DNA of 64,000 nt from JANXQE01 sp035651635 (GTDB lineage Bacteria; Verrucomicrobiota; Verrucomicrobiia; Limisphaerales; UBA8199). Below the pieces are notes generated by a model that was not told the DNA's origin, searched no databases, and saw nothing but the letters and a program-made list of their open reading frames with translations. The position numbers and the translations under genes were made by a program. The stretch covers positions 1-64,000 of the forward strand of contig DASRFK010000152.1 of the NCBI GenBank assembly GCA_035651635.1. Reading direction: 5' to 3'. This document shows positions 26,390-34,658 of this stretch, piece by piece. Position 1 is the first letter of the stretch. Every line of letters begins with the position of its first letter.

Positions 26390-27253
26390 TTATTTAAGAC
26401 CGACGAGTTGGAGGCGAATCGAGTCCAATTCGGCATCAGATTTTTCACGGACGAGTTTGAGAATTTCTTCAGAGTCTTGACCCACCGTTGCCCGCGTTGG
26501 CGCAGGCGTTTGTTCAGCTAGATCTATCACCTTGCTGGCGGCGGAGGCTGAGTCAAGACCGCTGTTCTGCATGCCATTGAGAGCGGATGTGAATGACTTA
26601 AAAGATTGTCCATACAGCTCACGTTGTTCGGGCGTCATTCCAGAGGCGACTCGTGTGAGGGCTGCGGCTGTTTTCTCGGGGCCCCCGGTTTTCATATTGC
26701 CCGCCAGTGCAACCACTACGTCGATGCCGAACTGTTTCAATTCAGCTCGGTAAACAGTTGCAAACACCTCCATCGCGGCCTTCGATGCGCCAGATGGTCC
26801 GTTGAATGGGAGCGGCAAACTGGCTGTCCACGTGCTGATCTGCACGATGCGTCCACGTGCCTTGCGAAGTGCTGGCAAGAACGCGTTAATGACTGACATG
26901 GCGCCGAAGACGTTGACCTCAAATTCGCGCCGGATAGCGGCAAGCGGCAAGATTTCAATCGGCCCTGGGGTGAGAATGCCAGCATTGCTGATGAGAAGGT
27001 CGAGGCCGTCTTCACCCAGAATATCCGACAAGCCGCGCGCCCAGACTTGGACGTTCTTTTCATCAGTAATGTCGCAAATACTCAACGCGACTTTCCCGCC
27101 GGACGCCTGCCTAAGATCGGCTATCTCACCGTTCGCTATCGCGGTGCCGAAAACCCGATAACCTTTTGCGGCCAGGCCGAGCGCAATGTCCCTACCAAGA
27201 CCGCTGCCGGCGCCGGTGATTACCGCTGATCTTTGTTTTTTCGAGCTCCTCAT
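26390..27253 (-). CDS. SDR-family protein lacking the catalytic tyrosine
   Basis: This 287-residue short-chain dehydrogenase/reductase has a classical NAD(P) site TGAGSGLG (13-20), D61 in the CDITD turn, and NAG at 90-92. The active-site region is altered. Where Y-x-x-x-K is expected the sequence is PSGASK, so Tyr is replaced by Ser154, with Lys158 kept. The residue 13 positions earlier is Thr141 rather than Ser, with Ser140 beside it. The codon TCT differs from TAT by one base. The protein may bind a nucleotide without normal reduction, or use another acid. It heads the operon with the SnoaL-like and isochorismatase genes and is divergent from a LysR gene. Confidence 0.85.
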   Translation of the reverse strand: MRSSKKQRSAVITGAGSGLGRDIALGLAAKGYRVFGTAIANGEIADLRQASGGKVALSICDITDEKNVQVWARGLSDILGEDGLDLLISNAGILTPGPIEILPLAAIRREFEVNVFGAMSVINAFLPALRKARGRIVQISTWTASLPLPFNGPSGASKAAMEVFATVYRAELKQFGIDVVVALAGNMKTGGPEKTAAALTRVASGMTPEQRELYGQSFKSFTSALNGMQNSGLDSASAASKVIDLAEQTPAPTRATVGQDSEEILKLVREKSDAELDSIRLQLVGLK

Positions 27254-27379
27254 AAATCAGTTTAATTGTTTCAAGGTTTTGTTGGAGTTGCAGATCGCCA
27301 ACTCTCCATCCGTCAATTGACACATACGAAAATATCCCTGGCGTAAGAAACTGCCCAATGCTTTATTTTTTACCTCGTT

Positions 27380-27394
27380 CATACTTTTGGTATG
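27380..27394. promoter_or_regulatory. LysR-type operator palindrome
   Basis: CATAC-TTTTG-GTATG is a perfect 5-5-5 palindrome containing the T-N11-A pattern of LysR sites. It lies 15 bp before the LysR start at 27410 and about 126 bp before the divergent SDR start. The same core, with one mismatch, recurs at 33403-33417 before another LysR gene. Confidence 0.65.
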
Positions 27395-27409
27395 AGCTAC
27401 CTTTGCGCT

Positions 27410-28309
27410 ATGGAACTTCGCCACCTGCGCTATTTCATCGCCGTTGCAGCGCACGGTTCTTTCAATCGTGCGGCGGAGGTTCTGCACCTGACCCAGCCAG
27501 CGCTCAGTCGCCAGGTGAAGGACCTCGAAGAAGAACTCGGTGTGTCGCTTCTCGTGCGCGGCCAAAACACGGTGAAGCTCACTGAATCAGGCCATCTATT
27601 TTGTGAGGAAGCGCGCGAAGTGATCGCCCGTGCGAATGAGGCCGTTCAACGAGTGCGGGGCGAAGCGCGAAACGAGACGCTACGTTTAGGTTACGCCCCC
27701 TCCATCATTGCCGGTATCATGTCCGGCGTTTTGGAAAGATTTCTATCGACCACTCCGCGTGTGCGCATCGAGTTGATGGATCTTTCTTCAAGGGAAATTA
27801 ACGAATTGGCTGACGAAGGACGGCTCGACTTGGTAATCAGCCCCGGCATTTCAATAACGAAGGGAATTTCAGAATTCCAATGGACCGAGTTGCACCGCTT
27901 GCAGCCTGTTTTGATCATGCCTGTGACGCACCCGCTTGCAAAGTTAAAGCGAATTCCCCCTATGCGCTTGCGCGATCTTCCCCTCATCGGTCTGGCGAGG
28001 GGCAATTATCCCGAATACGTGCCGCACGTGCGCGGATTACTTAAATCCTTCGGTGTTTCGCCGCGCTTCGTTTCGCTTGTGAATGATGGCCTCTCAACCT
28101 TGTTCACGGAATTGGAGGCGCACCGTGCAGCGGCAATTTTAACCGAAGGCATCATCAGTATCATGCCACGGACCCTCGTTACCCGACCATTTGCGCCGGT
28201 GTTGCACAGCACTGCAGTGATGATCGGCATTTCGGCGCTACGCCCCAACCGACACGCCGAAACCTTTTCGCGAATGCTGCTCGAAGAAGCGCGGCGCCGG
28301 CAAAAGTGA
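27410..28309 (+). CDS. LysR-family regulator
   Basis: The 299-residue protein starts at ATG 27410 (MELRHLRYF). The winged helix-turn-helix spans 1-60 (GSFNRAAEVLHLTQPALSRQVKDLEEELG), and a two-lobed substrate-binding domain follows (about 90-295, from LRLGYAPSI). It is divergent from the SDR-SnoaL-isochorismatase operon and probably regulates both. It is closest, among the window's four LysR proteins, to the one at 32484-33386, which also shares its operator motif. The inducer is unknown; the operon suggests a small aromatic or carbonyl compound. Confidence 0.92.
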   Translation: MELRHLRYFIAVAAHGSFNRAAEVLHLTQPALSRQVKDLEEELGVSLLVRGQNTVKLTESGHLFCEEAREVIARANEAVQRVRGEARNETLRLGYAPSIIAGIMSGVLERFLSTTPRVRIELMDLSSREINELADEGRLDLVISPGISITKGISEFQWTELHRLQPVLIMPVTHPLAKLKRIPPMRLRDLPLIGLARGNYPEYVPHVRGLLKSFGVSPRFVSLVNDGLSTLFTELEAHRAAAILTEGIISIMPRTLVTRPFAPVLHSTAVMIGISALRPNRHAETFSRMLLEEARRRQK

Positions 28310-28312
28310 AAC

Positions 28313-28495
28313 GTGAATGCGAGTCCTGGGTCCGGTTGTTTCAGAAGTCGTGGTAAGACTAAGGCCGGCACCGTGGCTTCCATAATCACCTCCCACTCCG
28401 TGGAGGATATGAAGCTGAAGAAGGCCGATCTAATATTCGTCATGATCAAAGCCACAGGCCCCTCAATACAAAAGTTCCGAGGTCAGGGCCATTAG
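28313..28495 (+). pseudogene. Mop/TOBE molybdate-binding domain, frameshifted remnant
   Basis: One frame gives AGTVASIITSHSVEDMKLKKADLIFVMIKATGPSI. The frame beside it, just upstream, gives VLGPVVSEVVVRL. Joined, they match a single molybdopterin/molybdate-binding TOBE (Mop) domain (VVSEVVVRL..G..V.SIIT..SVEDL.LK.GD....IKAT). One missing base near 28360 separates the halves. No start or promoter is seen. Together with the modA stump it suggests a lost molybdate uptake or storage locus. Confidence 0.65.
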
Positions 28496-28595
28496 GCCGA
28501 GCTATCAAAAGGCTCCACGGTAACTGCTTCCAAACCGTTTACGTGAGTGATCAACTCGACCAATCGCTCGCCGATAACTTGGATCAACTCTCGGG

Positions 28596-30038
28596 TTAGC
28601 CGATTACCGCTTTGGGTTCAAGGTACTCCTGCAGCCCGAAGATCCCGCCTTCCCGACCGATCCCCGACTGTTTGAACCCACCGAAGGGAGCAAACGGATC
28701 GTGGCTTACTGTGTTGATCAGGACGCGGCCGGCAGCGAGTTTTCGCGCGACCCGGTAGGCCCTTTCAGGGTCTGCCGAGCTTACGTAGGCGATAAGGCCG
28801 AATTCGGTGTCATTGGCGATTTCAATGGCCTCGGCTTCGGTCTTGTACGTCAGTATCGACAAGACGGGGCCGAAGATTTCTTCCTTCGCGATACGCATGT
28901 CGCGGGTGACTTTTGCGAACACGGTGGGCTTGATGAAATTCCCCCGCTCAAGTCCTTGGGGATGACCTTCCCCGCCGATGACGAGCTCCGCACCTTCCTC
29001 GACCCCAGACTTGATGTACTCCTGCACGCGCTGGTACTGCTTTGTGCTGGCCAATGGGCCGAGGGTGACGTCCTTATCCTTTGGATCGCCTATTTTGATT
29101 TTTTCGACGGCCGCCTTGGCCAATCGCTTCACTTCCTCGAGGCGGTCTTCCGGCACAATCAGACGCGAAGCCGCAATGCAGGCCTGCCCGTTATTCAGAT
29201 AACAGGCGTTGATGGCCATCGGGATCGCCGTTGAGAGATCGGCGTCGTCCAGGATGATGTTAGGCGACTTGCCTCCGAGCTCAAGCGTGAAGCGTTTCAT
29301 TGTGTCCAGTGAGTTCTTGGCGACCAGTTTTCCGATCTGCGTCGAACCGGTGAAAGCGATTTTCTGAATGTCGGGGCTTTTCGTTAACTCCGTCCCGACG
29401 ACTTCGCCAAGGCCCGTCACGACATTGATAACGCCGGGAGGCAACCCGGCTTCATGAAAGGCGTCCATCAACACTTCCGTTTGCATCGCACTCATCTCGC
29501 TGGGCTTGATGACGACCGTGCATCCGGCAGCGATTGCCGGTGCCACTTTGATCGCGATCGAGCCGGCGCTCGAATTCCATGGCGTAAATATGCCCACCAC
29601 GCCGGCCGGCTCCATCACGACCTTAGATGTGCCGACAGTCTTGACCAGGTCGAAATCCTCGAGGACCTTCTTGAAGTGCAGGAAAATGTTTGCCGCGAGG
29701 TTGTTGGAGCCCTTCGCACGGTCTTGCGGTGCGCCGTATTCCACCACCGTCGCCTCAACGAGTTGATCCATTCTCTTGGCCACGGCGTCGTGCAACCGCT
29801 GCAGGCAGTCCATCCGGTGTTCCTTGCTACTTTGCGAAAAGGCGTTGAAGGCCTCTTTCGCAGCAGCGATGGCTTTTCGGGTGTCGATTTCGTCTGCCAT
29901 GGTGACCTTGCCGATAATCTTGTTGTCGGTCGGGTTCACCAGATCGACGACCTGGGTTCCATGCGGTGTGACGAACTGGCCATTGATATAGGCGCGATCA
30001 AATGCCTTTACTGGAGTCGCGGTTTCATGTGTTTTCAT
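28596..30038 (-). CDS. NAD(P)-dependent aldehyde dehydrogenase
   Basis: The 480-residue enzyme carries all ALDH superfamily landmarks: N155 in FTPWNSS, K178 in VIKPSE, the GSTQIG nucleotide loop (231-236), general base E253 in LELGGKSPN, nucleophile C287 in NNGQACIAAS, and the C-terminal PFGGFKQSGIGREGG. It oxidises aldehydes to acids with NAD(P)+. It stands alone on the reverse strand. The 150-bp repeated element lies upstream of its start, so its promoter is in that 148-bp gap. The preferred aldehyde cannot be deduced. Confidence 0.93.
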   Translation of the reverse strand: MKTHETATPVKAFDRAYINGQFVTPHGTQVVDLVNPTDNKIIGKVTMADEIDTRKAIAAAKEAFNAFSQSSKEHRMDCLQRLHDAVAKRMDQLVEATVVEYGAPQDRAKGSNNLAANIFLHFKKVLEDFDLVKTVGTSKVVMEPAGVVGIFTPWNSSAGSIAIKVAPAIAAGCTVVIKPSEMSAMQTEVLMDAFHEAGLPPGVINVVTGLGEVVGTELTKSPDIQKIAFTGSTQIGKLVAKNSLDTMKRFTLELGGKSPNIILDDADLSTAIPMAINACYLNNGQACIAASRLIVPEDRLEEVKRLAKAAVEKIKIGDPKDKDVTLGPLASTKQYQRVQEYIKSGVEEGAELVIGGEGHPQGLERGNFIKPTVFAKVTRDMRIAKEEIFGPVLSILTYKTEAEAIEIANDTEFGLIAYVSSADPERAYRVARKLAAGRVLINTVSHDPFAPFGGFKQSGIGREGGIFGLQEYLEPKAVIG

Positions 30039-30185
30039 TTGTGTGACCTTTCACGAGGTTTCGGCTTTACTAAGGTCGCTGTGTCTTTCAGCGCCGCAGC
30101 TCACGATTTCAGTATGGCTCAAAAGCTGGTCGGCGTAACGAGCAAAAGCCGCCACTGCTTCTGCAGAACATGCGAAACGGTTTTT

Positions 30186-30333
30186 CGTGTCTAAATGCCG
30201 CCTTGGCACCGCAACCGGTGACATGTGCCGAAACGCCGTTCTGGTATCTTGGTTAAGTTCTCAGGTGTAGAACGTGTGTCAGAAGAGCCGGATTAAACCG
30301 GCTTTTTTGTTGTACCAATGCAGCCGGCATCAA
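30186..30333 (+). ncRNA. Repeated element with intrinsic terminator, candidate small RNA or leader (copy 1)
   Basis: About 148 bp recurs at 40074-40223. The 60 bases 30257-30316 are identical to 40147-40206, and upstream of that only scattered substitutions are seen. It contains a hairpin GTTCT-CAGGTGT-AGAAC (30257-30273) and then a rho-independent terminator. Such conservation in intergenic DNA, with a terminator in one orientation, suggests a transcript on the plus strand. In this copy the next plus-strand sequence is only a hydrolase stump. It could also be a MITE-like repeat. Confidence 0.55.
30286..30308 (+). terminator. Rho-independent terminator (repeat copy 1)
   Basis: AGCCGG, loop ATTAAA, CCGGCT followed by six T residues (30303-30308). 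It ends the repeated element on the plus strand. The reverse direction lacks a T tract. Confidence 0.85.
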
Positions 30334-30354
30334 TACTGTCCGGCTCAAAGGGCG

Positions 30355-30519
30355 ATGGCCCGACGGGCAAAAGCGCACGTTACTGAAGTGCCTCGCAGCC
30401 ATACCGTCTACGTTTCACAACCAACAGAGGTTGCAGAGTTCATCCGGCAGGCAACCGATGCTTTATTTGAACTGCAATTGGGCCACCGAGACTTGTCCAG
30501 CGACCGGCGAAGGTTTTGA
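30355..30519 (+). pseudogene. Alpha/beta hydrolase, C-terminal stump
   Basis: The frame reads AHVTEVPRSHTVYVSQPTEVAEFIRQA before stopping at 30519. V-x-E-V-x-x-S-H-x-V-Y-V-S-Q-P-x-x-V-A-x-x-I is the usual end of an alpha/beta hydrolase family, with the catalytic His in SH. No upstream part is present: the terminator of the repeat lies directly before it. Confidence 0.55.
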
Positions 30520-30691
30520 AGTGCTTCGCCGGTGATTTTCATTTGTTGAGTGATGTGCGAATGCGTCGCTTTAACCTGAATAGTGAGAAAACCACAGCGC
30601 TGGTCCTTTCCCCCGGTATCGATACCTTGAACGACAACTCTCAAGATCCGAGTTTCAGACGCAGTTTCGCGACGCTCTGTGCGAACCTCGA

Positions 30692-31582
30692 TCAGCAAGC
30701 TTTCGTTCGCCTGGCTGAGTCAATAAACGAGTCCGTAGCTGATGATCGGGGTTTCTTGCAATACGCGATGCCGACCACAAGAGGTGGTGGTGCAGGTTGC
30801 AATGGGCGAATTTTCAACCGCGGGCTTCCAAGACCATTAAGCGGCTGTGCAATCACAGCAACTCCTCTGCCCGATTCGACGGCCGCGATGAGGCTGGTGA
30901 TGCTGTCGTGTTCCTCGACGATCTGCGGCGAGCGGTTCAGTTGCCCAAACAAGTCGTCGATCCACGCCCGATGCTCTGGATAGTCCGCAACCGTAAACGC
31001 GACGAGATGCTCCTTGGCGACTTGCTCCAGCCCAACTCTATGCGCTCGCGCCAGCGGGTGAGCCGGATGAACGGCCACGCAAACCTGCTGACACTGCAAT
31101 CCCTCGAAAACTAATCCCGCCAGAGCCTTCAGCGACACCTGCACCAGCAGAGCCACCTGGAGGTTTCCTTCTCTCAGTCCATCCAACATTTCACGGGTTG
31201 ATAAATCGTGAAGCTGTACGCGCACGCCAGGGTTGGACTCCCGGAAGTACCTCAGCGCACGCGGCAGGAGTTCGACCGTCAATGATGGCGCGTAACCGAC
31301 GTGGATTTCGGCGCGCTTTCCTGCGGCGACGGCCTTGGCCATTTGCACGGCATCCTGCACACCCTGCAAGGCTATGCGAGCTTCAGTGAGCAAAACGCGG
31401 CCGGCTTCGGTGAGCCGCACGGCTTTTGCGCCGCGGTCGAAAAGCACGATACCAAGTTCATCTTCCAAATCCCGAATTTGCCTGCTTAACGTCGGCTGTG
31501 ACAAGTGGAGCTTCACCGCCGCGCGCGTGACGTTCTGTTCCTCGGCGACGGCCACGAAGTATCGCAGATGACGGAGTTCCAT
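30692..31582 (-). CDS. LysR-family regulator
   Basis: The start at 31582 gives 296 residues beginning MELRHLRYF; the frame is open upstream but the family start is clear. The helix-turn-helix is NVTRAAVKLHLSQPTLSRQIRDLEDELG, and the effector domain begins at IHVGYAPSLTVELLP. It is divergent from the isochorismatase gene at 31747, and a perfect palindrome lies 11 bp upstream of its start. Sequence and spacing group it with the LysR at 34659-35555. It probably activates the divergent hydrolase in response to a small ligand. Confidence 0.92.
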   Translation of the reverse strand: MELRHLRYFVAVAEEQNVTRAAVKLHLSQPTLSRQIRDLEDELGIVLFDRGAKAVRLTEAGRVLLTEARIALQGVQDAVQMAKAVAAGKRAEIHVGYAPSLTVELLPRALRYFRESNPGVRVQLHDLSTREMLDGLREGNLQVALLVQVSLKALAGLVFEGLQCQQVCVAVHPAHPLARAHRVGLEQVAKEHLVAFTVADYPEHRAWIDDLFGQLNRSPQIVEEHDSITSLIAAVESGRGVAVIAQPLNGLGSPRLKIRPLQPAPPPLVVGIAYCKKPRSSATDSFIDSARRTKAC

Positions 31583-31593
31583 TTCCTCCAAGT

Positions 31594-31608
31594 ATGCCCG
31601 ATGGGCAT
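31594..31608. promoter_or_regulatory. LysR-type operator palindrome
   Basis: ATGCCC-GAT-GGGCAT is a perfect 15-bp inverted repeat 11 bp upstream of the LysR start at 31582 and 138 bp from the divergent isochorismatase start. The spacing to the LysR gene is the same as at 35567-35581. Confidence 0.65.
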
Positions 31609-31746
31609 GGTTAGCCAAGCAACAAGGTATTTCCGCCGCATCTGTGTTGCAGGTAGCGTAAGAGGCGACGACCGTTCCAATTCGAACGGCGTACAAAAGC
31701 ATAAAAGCGATCTGCCAATACTGCGATAAACTAAAGGACCGAGTCT

Positions 31747-32376
31747 ATGGAATCCCAGAATACGAAACGATACCAGGAGCGACTTACGCCGGACAACGCC
31801 GCTCTAATTCTCGTCGACCATCAAGTTGGGCTGTTCACTGGAGTCAGAGATATCCCTGTAGCGGAGTTGAAGCATAATGTCGTCGCACTAGCGAAAGCGG
31901 CCAAAGTGTTGGGCGTTCCGACCATCGTGACCGCTACCTCGCCGGAGATGTGGGGTCCAACGATTCCGGAGCTGGCGGAGGCCTTGCCCGGGGTCCAGAT
32001 CATTGCGCGAACGACGGTCAATGCATTTGATGAGCCCCGGTTTGCTAAAGCTGTGGAAACTGCCGGTCGCAAGAAGCTCGTTATCGCGGGTGTTTCAACC
32101 GAGGTGTGTTTGGCTCTTCCAGCCATCCATGCGACGGGAATGGGTTACGATGTGTATGGCGTGATTGACGCCTCCGGCACTTTCAGCGAAACCAAGCGCA
32201 TTACGGGGCTGCTGCGCATGGTTCAAGCGGGCGTGATCGTCATCGACTATTGCACCGTCGCCGTAGAAATGCTCAAGGATAACTCGAGTCCAAAGGCCGG
32301 CGATCTGTATGCGGCCCTCGATATGCCTTTTGCCGGTCTGGTCGGACAATTAGCCGGAGCATTCGCCAAGCATTGA
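31747..32376 (+). CDS. Isochorismatase-family hydrolase
   Basis: The 209-residue protein starts seven bases after AAAGGA. It has Asp in LILVDHQVGLF, LGVPTIVTAT, and Cys in GVSTEVCLALPAIHATGMGY (about 117). A C-terminal helix (MPFAGLVGQLAGAFAKH) extends beyond the core. It is the single gene divergent from the LysR at 30692-31582, the simplest regulator-target pair in the window. The closest annotated relatives are YcaC/nicotinamidase-like hydrolases. The substrate is unassigned. Confidence 0.9.
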   Translation: MESQNTKRYQERLTPDNAALILVDHQVGLFTGVRDIPVAELKHNVVALAKAAKVLGVPTIVTATSPEMWGPTIPELAEALPGVQIIARTTVNAFDEPRFAKAVETAGRKKLVIAGVSTEVCLALPAIHATGMGYDVYGVIDASGTFSETKRITGLLRMVQAGVIVIDYCTVAVEMLKDNSSPKAGDLYAALDMPFAGLVGQLAGAFAKH

Positions 32377-32483
32377 ACCACCGCCAAGACATTCGCCATC
32401 ACATCAACTATTCGCGCTGAAACCCATTCAAGCGCCCTCGCCCGACGTAAGGGCCTCCAATGCGTGCAAAGAAATGAGCCTCT

Positions 32484-33386
32484 TCATTTACCGCGCGAGG
32501 ATTTGCTAATTTCCTCCAAAAGGAGTTTCAGGAAGGCTTCGGAATGGGGATTGGGCCGAAGGACTGGCATTCCCGCCGCGATCAATAACGAAGCTAATTC
32601 AGGAGAGAAGCGGCGCACTTTCAGAGCGGCGGGAAGCATGGGTAAAACACCTTCTGTGAGAACCGCCATTCCCGCGTTCGCTTCGATGGCGATGAAAAGA
32701 GCGGCTATGTCCTCCGAGGTTTCGTCACGTAAATGCGGTTTCACTCCGAACGTTTTGAGGATGGCTCTAAGCCGCGGAACATATTCTGGGTATTTATCCG
32801 CGCCCGGGCCGAGTAGTTCCTTGTCGCGAAGCTGTTCGGGATGAATCTTACTCATTTTGGCGAGTGGATTCTTGTTCGATAAAACAAGCACCGGCGCAAG
32901 CCGTTGCAATTCCACCCATTGAAATCCTTTGAAATGCGGCTCCAAACTTTTTGGCAAAATAGCCATGTCAATCTGTCCCGCGGCGGCCTTTTGGGGCATT
33001 TCATTTGTCGTGAGATCGGACAGTTCCAGAAAAACATTCTTGTTGTGAGAACGAAAGCGTTCAACGACTCGCGGCATGATACTGGCGGTCAGCGAGTGAA
33101 CGTAGCCAATGCGGAGCTTCTCCCCTTGCGGGCGCGTTTTGATCCTGCGAACCGCTACGTCCACGCGGGCCAGAATGTCCTTCGCTTCCTCATAAAAAGC
33201 TTCCCCTGCCGATGTCAGGGAAATGTTATTCTGGCCTCGAACGATGAGGATGATGCCGATTTCGTCTTCAAGGCTTTTGACCTGTCGGCTCAATGCCGGT
33301 TGCGTCAGGTGCAACTGGTTTGCCGCCCGGCTAAAACTTCCGTGTGCGGCCACGGCCGCAAAATACCTTAAATGGCGGAGTTCCAC
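32484..33386 (-). CDS. LysR-family regulator
   Basis: GTG at 33386 (VELRHLRYF) gives the family start and 300 residues; the frame is open to 33521. The helix-turn-helix is GSFSRAANQLHLTQPALSRQVKSLEDEIG, and the effector domain begins LRIGYVHSLTASIMP. It is divergent from the SnoaL-like/wrbA pair. The upstream palindrome resembles that of the LysR at 27410, and the two proteins also share the GKFP/KYPEYVP..R..LK.FGV region. Oxidant or quinone sensing is plausible given the targets. Confidence 0.92.
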   Translation of the reverse strand: MELRHLRYFAAVAAHGSFSRAANQLHLTQPALSRQVKSLEDEIGIILIVRGQNNISLTSAGEAFYEEAKDILARVDVAVRRIKTRPQGEKLRIGYVHSLTASIMPRVVERFRSHNKNVFLELSDLTTNEMPQKAAAGQIDMAILPKSLEPHFKGFQWVELQRLAPVLVLSNKNPLAKMSKIHPEQLRDKELLGPGADKYPEYVPRLRAILKTFGVKPHLRDETSEDIAALFIAIEANAGMAVLTEGVLPMLPAALKVRRFSPELASLLIAAGMPVLRPNPHSEAFLKLLLEEISKSSRGK

Positions 33387-33402
33387 TTGGCTCACCGTAG
33401 GT

Positions 33403-33417
33403 ATTACCAAAAGTATG
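33403..33417. promoter_or_regulatory. LysR-type operator palindrome
   Basis: Read on the reverse strand this is CATAC-TTTTG-GTAAT, identical to the site at 27380-27394 except for one base in the right arm. It lies 16 bp upstream of the LysR start at 33386 and 125 bp before the SnoaL-like gene. Confidence 0.6.
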
Positions 33418-33541
33418 AGCAACACCAAAAAAATGGCATTAGCCACCAAACGACTCCTGATGAATGTTCCTTGGAAAAATCCGCAGTTTGGACGAAATGT
33501 AAAAAACGTTGTGCCACTCACAACCGGAAAATCTTCAAATT

Positions 33542-33973
33542 ATGAAAACGGCAAAGCAACTGCTCGAAACATACCTCGCAGCCATTTCCGCGGGTGAGAT
33601 GGAAAGGGCGATAGCGTTATTCGCAAACGATGGCGGAATTGAATTTCCCTACTTCGGGTCTGTCAACCTTCCGACCCGCTATCAAGGACCGGAGGCTCTG
33701 AGGCGGTTTTTTGCCCCCGTCATGGACGGCGCGGACAATTTTAAGTTTAAGAACATCAAAATTTTCCCAGGTGAAGACGAAAATCACGTCTCAGGTGAAT
33801 ACGAGGTGGACGCGGTGATTAAAAAGACGGGCCGCCGCTACCGGCAGCTCTACGGAGGCCGGCTCATTGCTGAAAACGGAAAGATAAAGCTATTGCGGGA
33901 ATTCTGCGACACGGTGGAAGTCGCACGCGCAATGTTTCCCAATGGCGTGAAAGATTTGGTGCAGACTGATTAA
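33542..33973 (+). CDS. SnoaL-like / NTF2-fold protein
   Basis: The 143-residue protein begins MKTAKQLLETYLAAISAGEMERAIALFANDGGIEFPY, the usual NTF2-like opening. It continues with GPEALRRFFAPVMDG and ends with RLIAENGKIKLLREFCDTVEVARAMFP. It is followed 18 bp later by wrbA, so the two are co-transcribed under the divergent LysR. Family members include ketosteroid-isomerase-like enzymes and carrier-type proteins. The pairing with a quinone reductase suggests processing of a quinone-like compound. Confidence 0.87.
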   Translation: MKTAKQLLETYLAAISAGEMERAIALFANDGGIEFPYFGSVNLPTRYQGPEALRRFFAPVMDGADNFKFKNIKIFPGEDENHVSGEYEVDAVIKKTGRRYRQLYGGRLIAENGKIKLLREFCDTVEVARAMFPNGVKDLVQTD

Positions 33974-33991
33974 AACAACCGGGAAGGAATC

Positions 33992-34594
33992 ATGACAAAA
34001 ATACTCGTTCTCTATTACTCGATGTATGGCCACATTGAAATCATGGCCAAAGCCGTTGCCGAAGGCGCGCGCTCCGCTGGCGGCACCGAAGTTGTCATCA
34101 AACGGGTGCCCGATTCAATGGCGCCAGAGGTTGCCAGGAAATATGGGGCCAAACTGGATCAGGAGGCCCCGATTGCATCGCCTGACGAACTGCCTCAATA
34201 CGATGCAATCATTTTCGGAACCCCCACTCGTTTTGGTAACATGGCCGGACAGATGCGAAACTTCCTCGACCGGACGGGAGACTTGTGGCTTAAAGGGGCG
34301 CTCATCGGAAAAGTCGGGAGTGTTTTCACCAGCACCGGCACCGGCGGTGGGAATGAGTCTACTATTCTCACTTTCATTCCTACCTTGCTTCACCAAGGCA
34401 TGATTTACGTGGGTCTCCCTTATGCGATTCCTGAAACAATGGATATTAGCGAAGTGCGTGGTGGCAGTCCCTACGGAGCTGGAACAATTGCAGCTCCTGA
34501 TGGTTCTCGCCTGCCTAGCGCCAAGGAACTGACGATGGCCCGCTTTCAGGGCAAGCACGTCGCGGGCATTGCGGCAAAGTTGAGAGCAAACTGA
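33992..34594 (+). CDS. wrbA: NAD(P)H:quinone oxidoreductase WrbA
   Basis: The 200-residue flavoprotein begins MTKILVLYYSMYGHIEIMAKAVAEGA, the FMN phosphate-binding loop. It also has IIFGTPTRFGNMAGQMRNFLD and VFTSTGTGGGNESTILTF, all hallmarks of WrbA. It reduces quinones to quinols by two electrons with NAD(P)H and FMN, avoiding semiquinones. A GGAAGGA site precedes it. It is the second gene of the LysR-controlled operon at 33.5-34.6 kb and appears complete. Confidence 0.95.
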   Translation: MTKILVLYYSMYGHIEIMAKAVAEGARSAGGTEVVIKRVPDSMAPEVARKYGAKLDQEAPIASPDELPQYDAIIFGTPTRFGNMAGQMRNFLDRTGDLWLKGALIGKVGSVFTSTGTGGGNESTILTFIPTLLHQGMIYVGLPYAIPETMDISEVRGGSPYGAGTIAAPDGSRLPSAKELTMARFQGKHVAGIAAKLRAN

Positions 34595-34658
34595 TACAAC
34601 CCGGTAAAATAGTGGAGATCAGGATGGTTAACGCACGGATACCGACGCGTGAGGGAGC

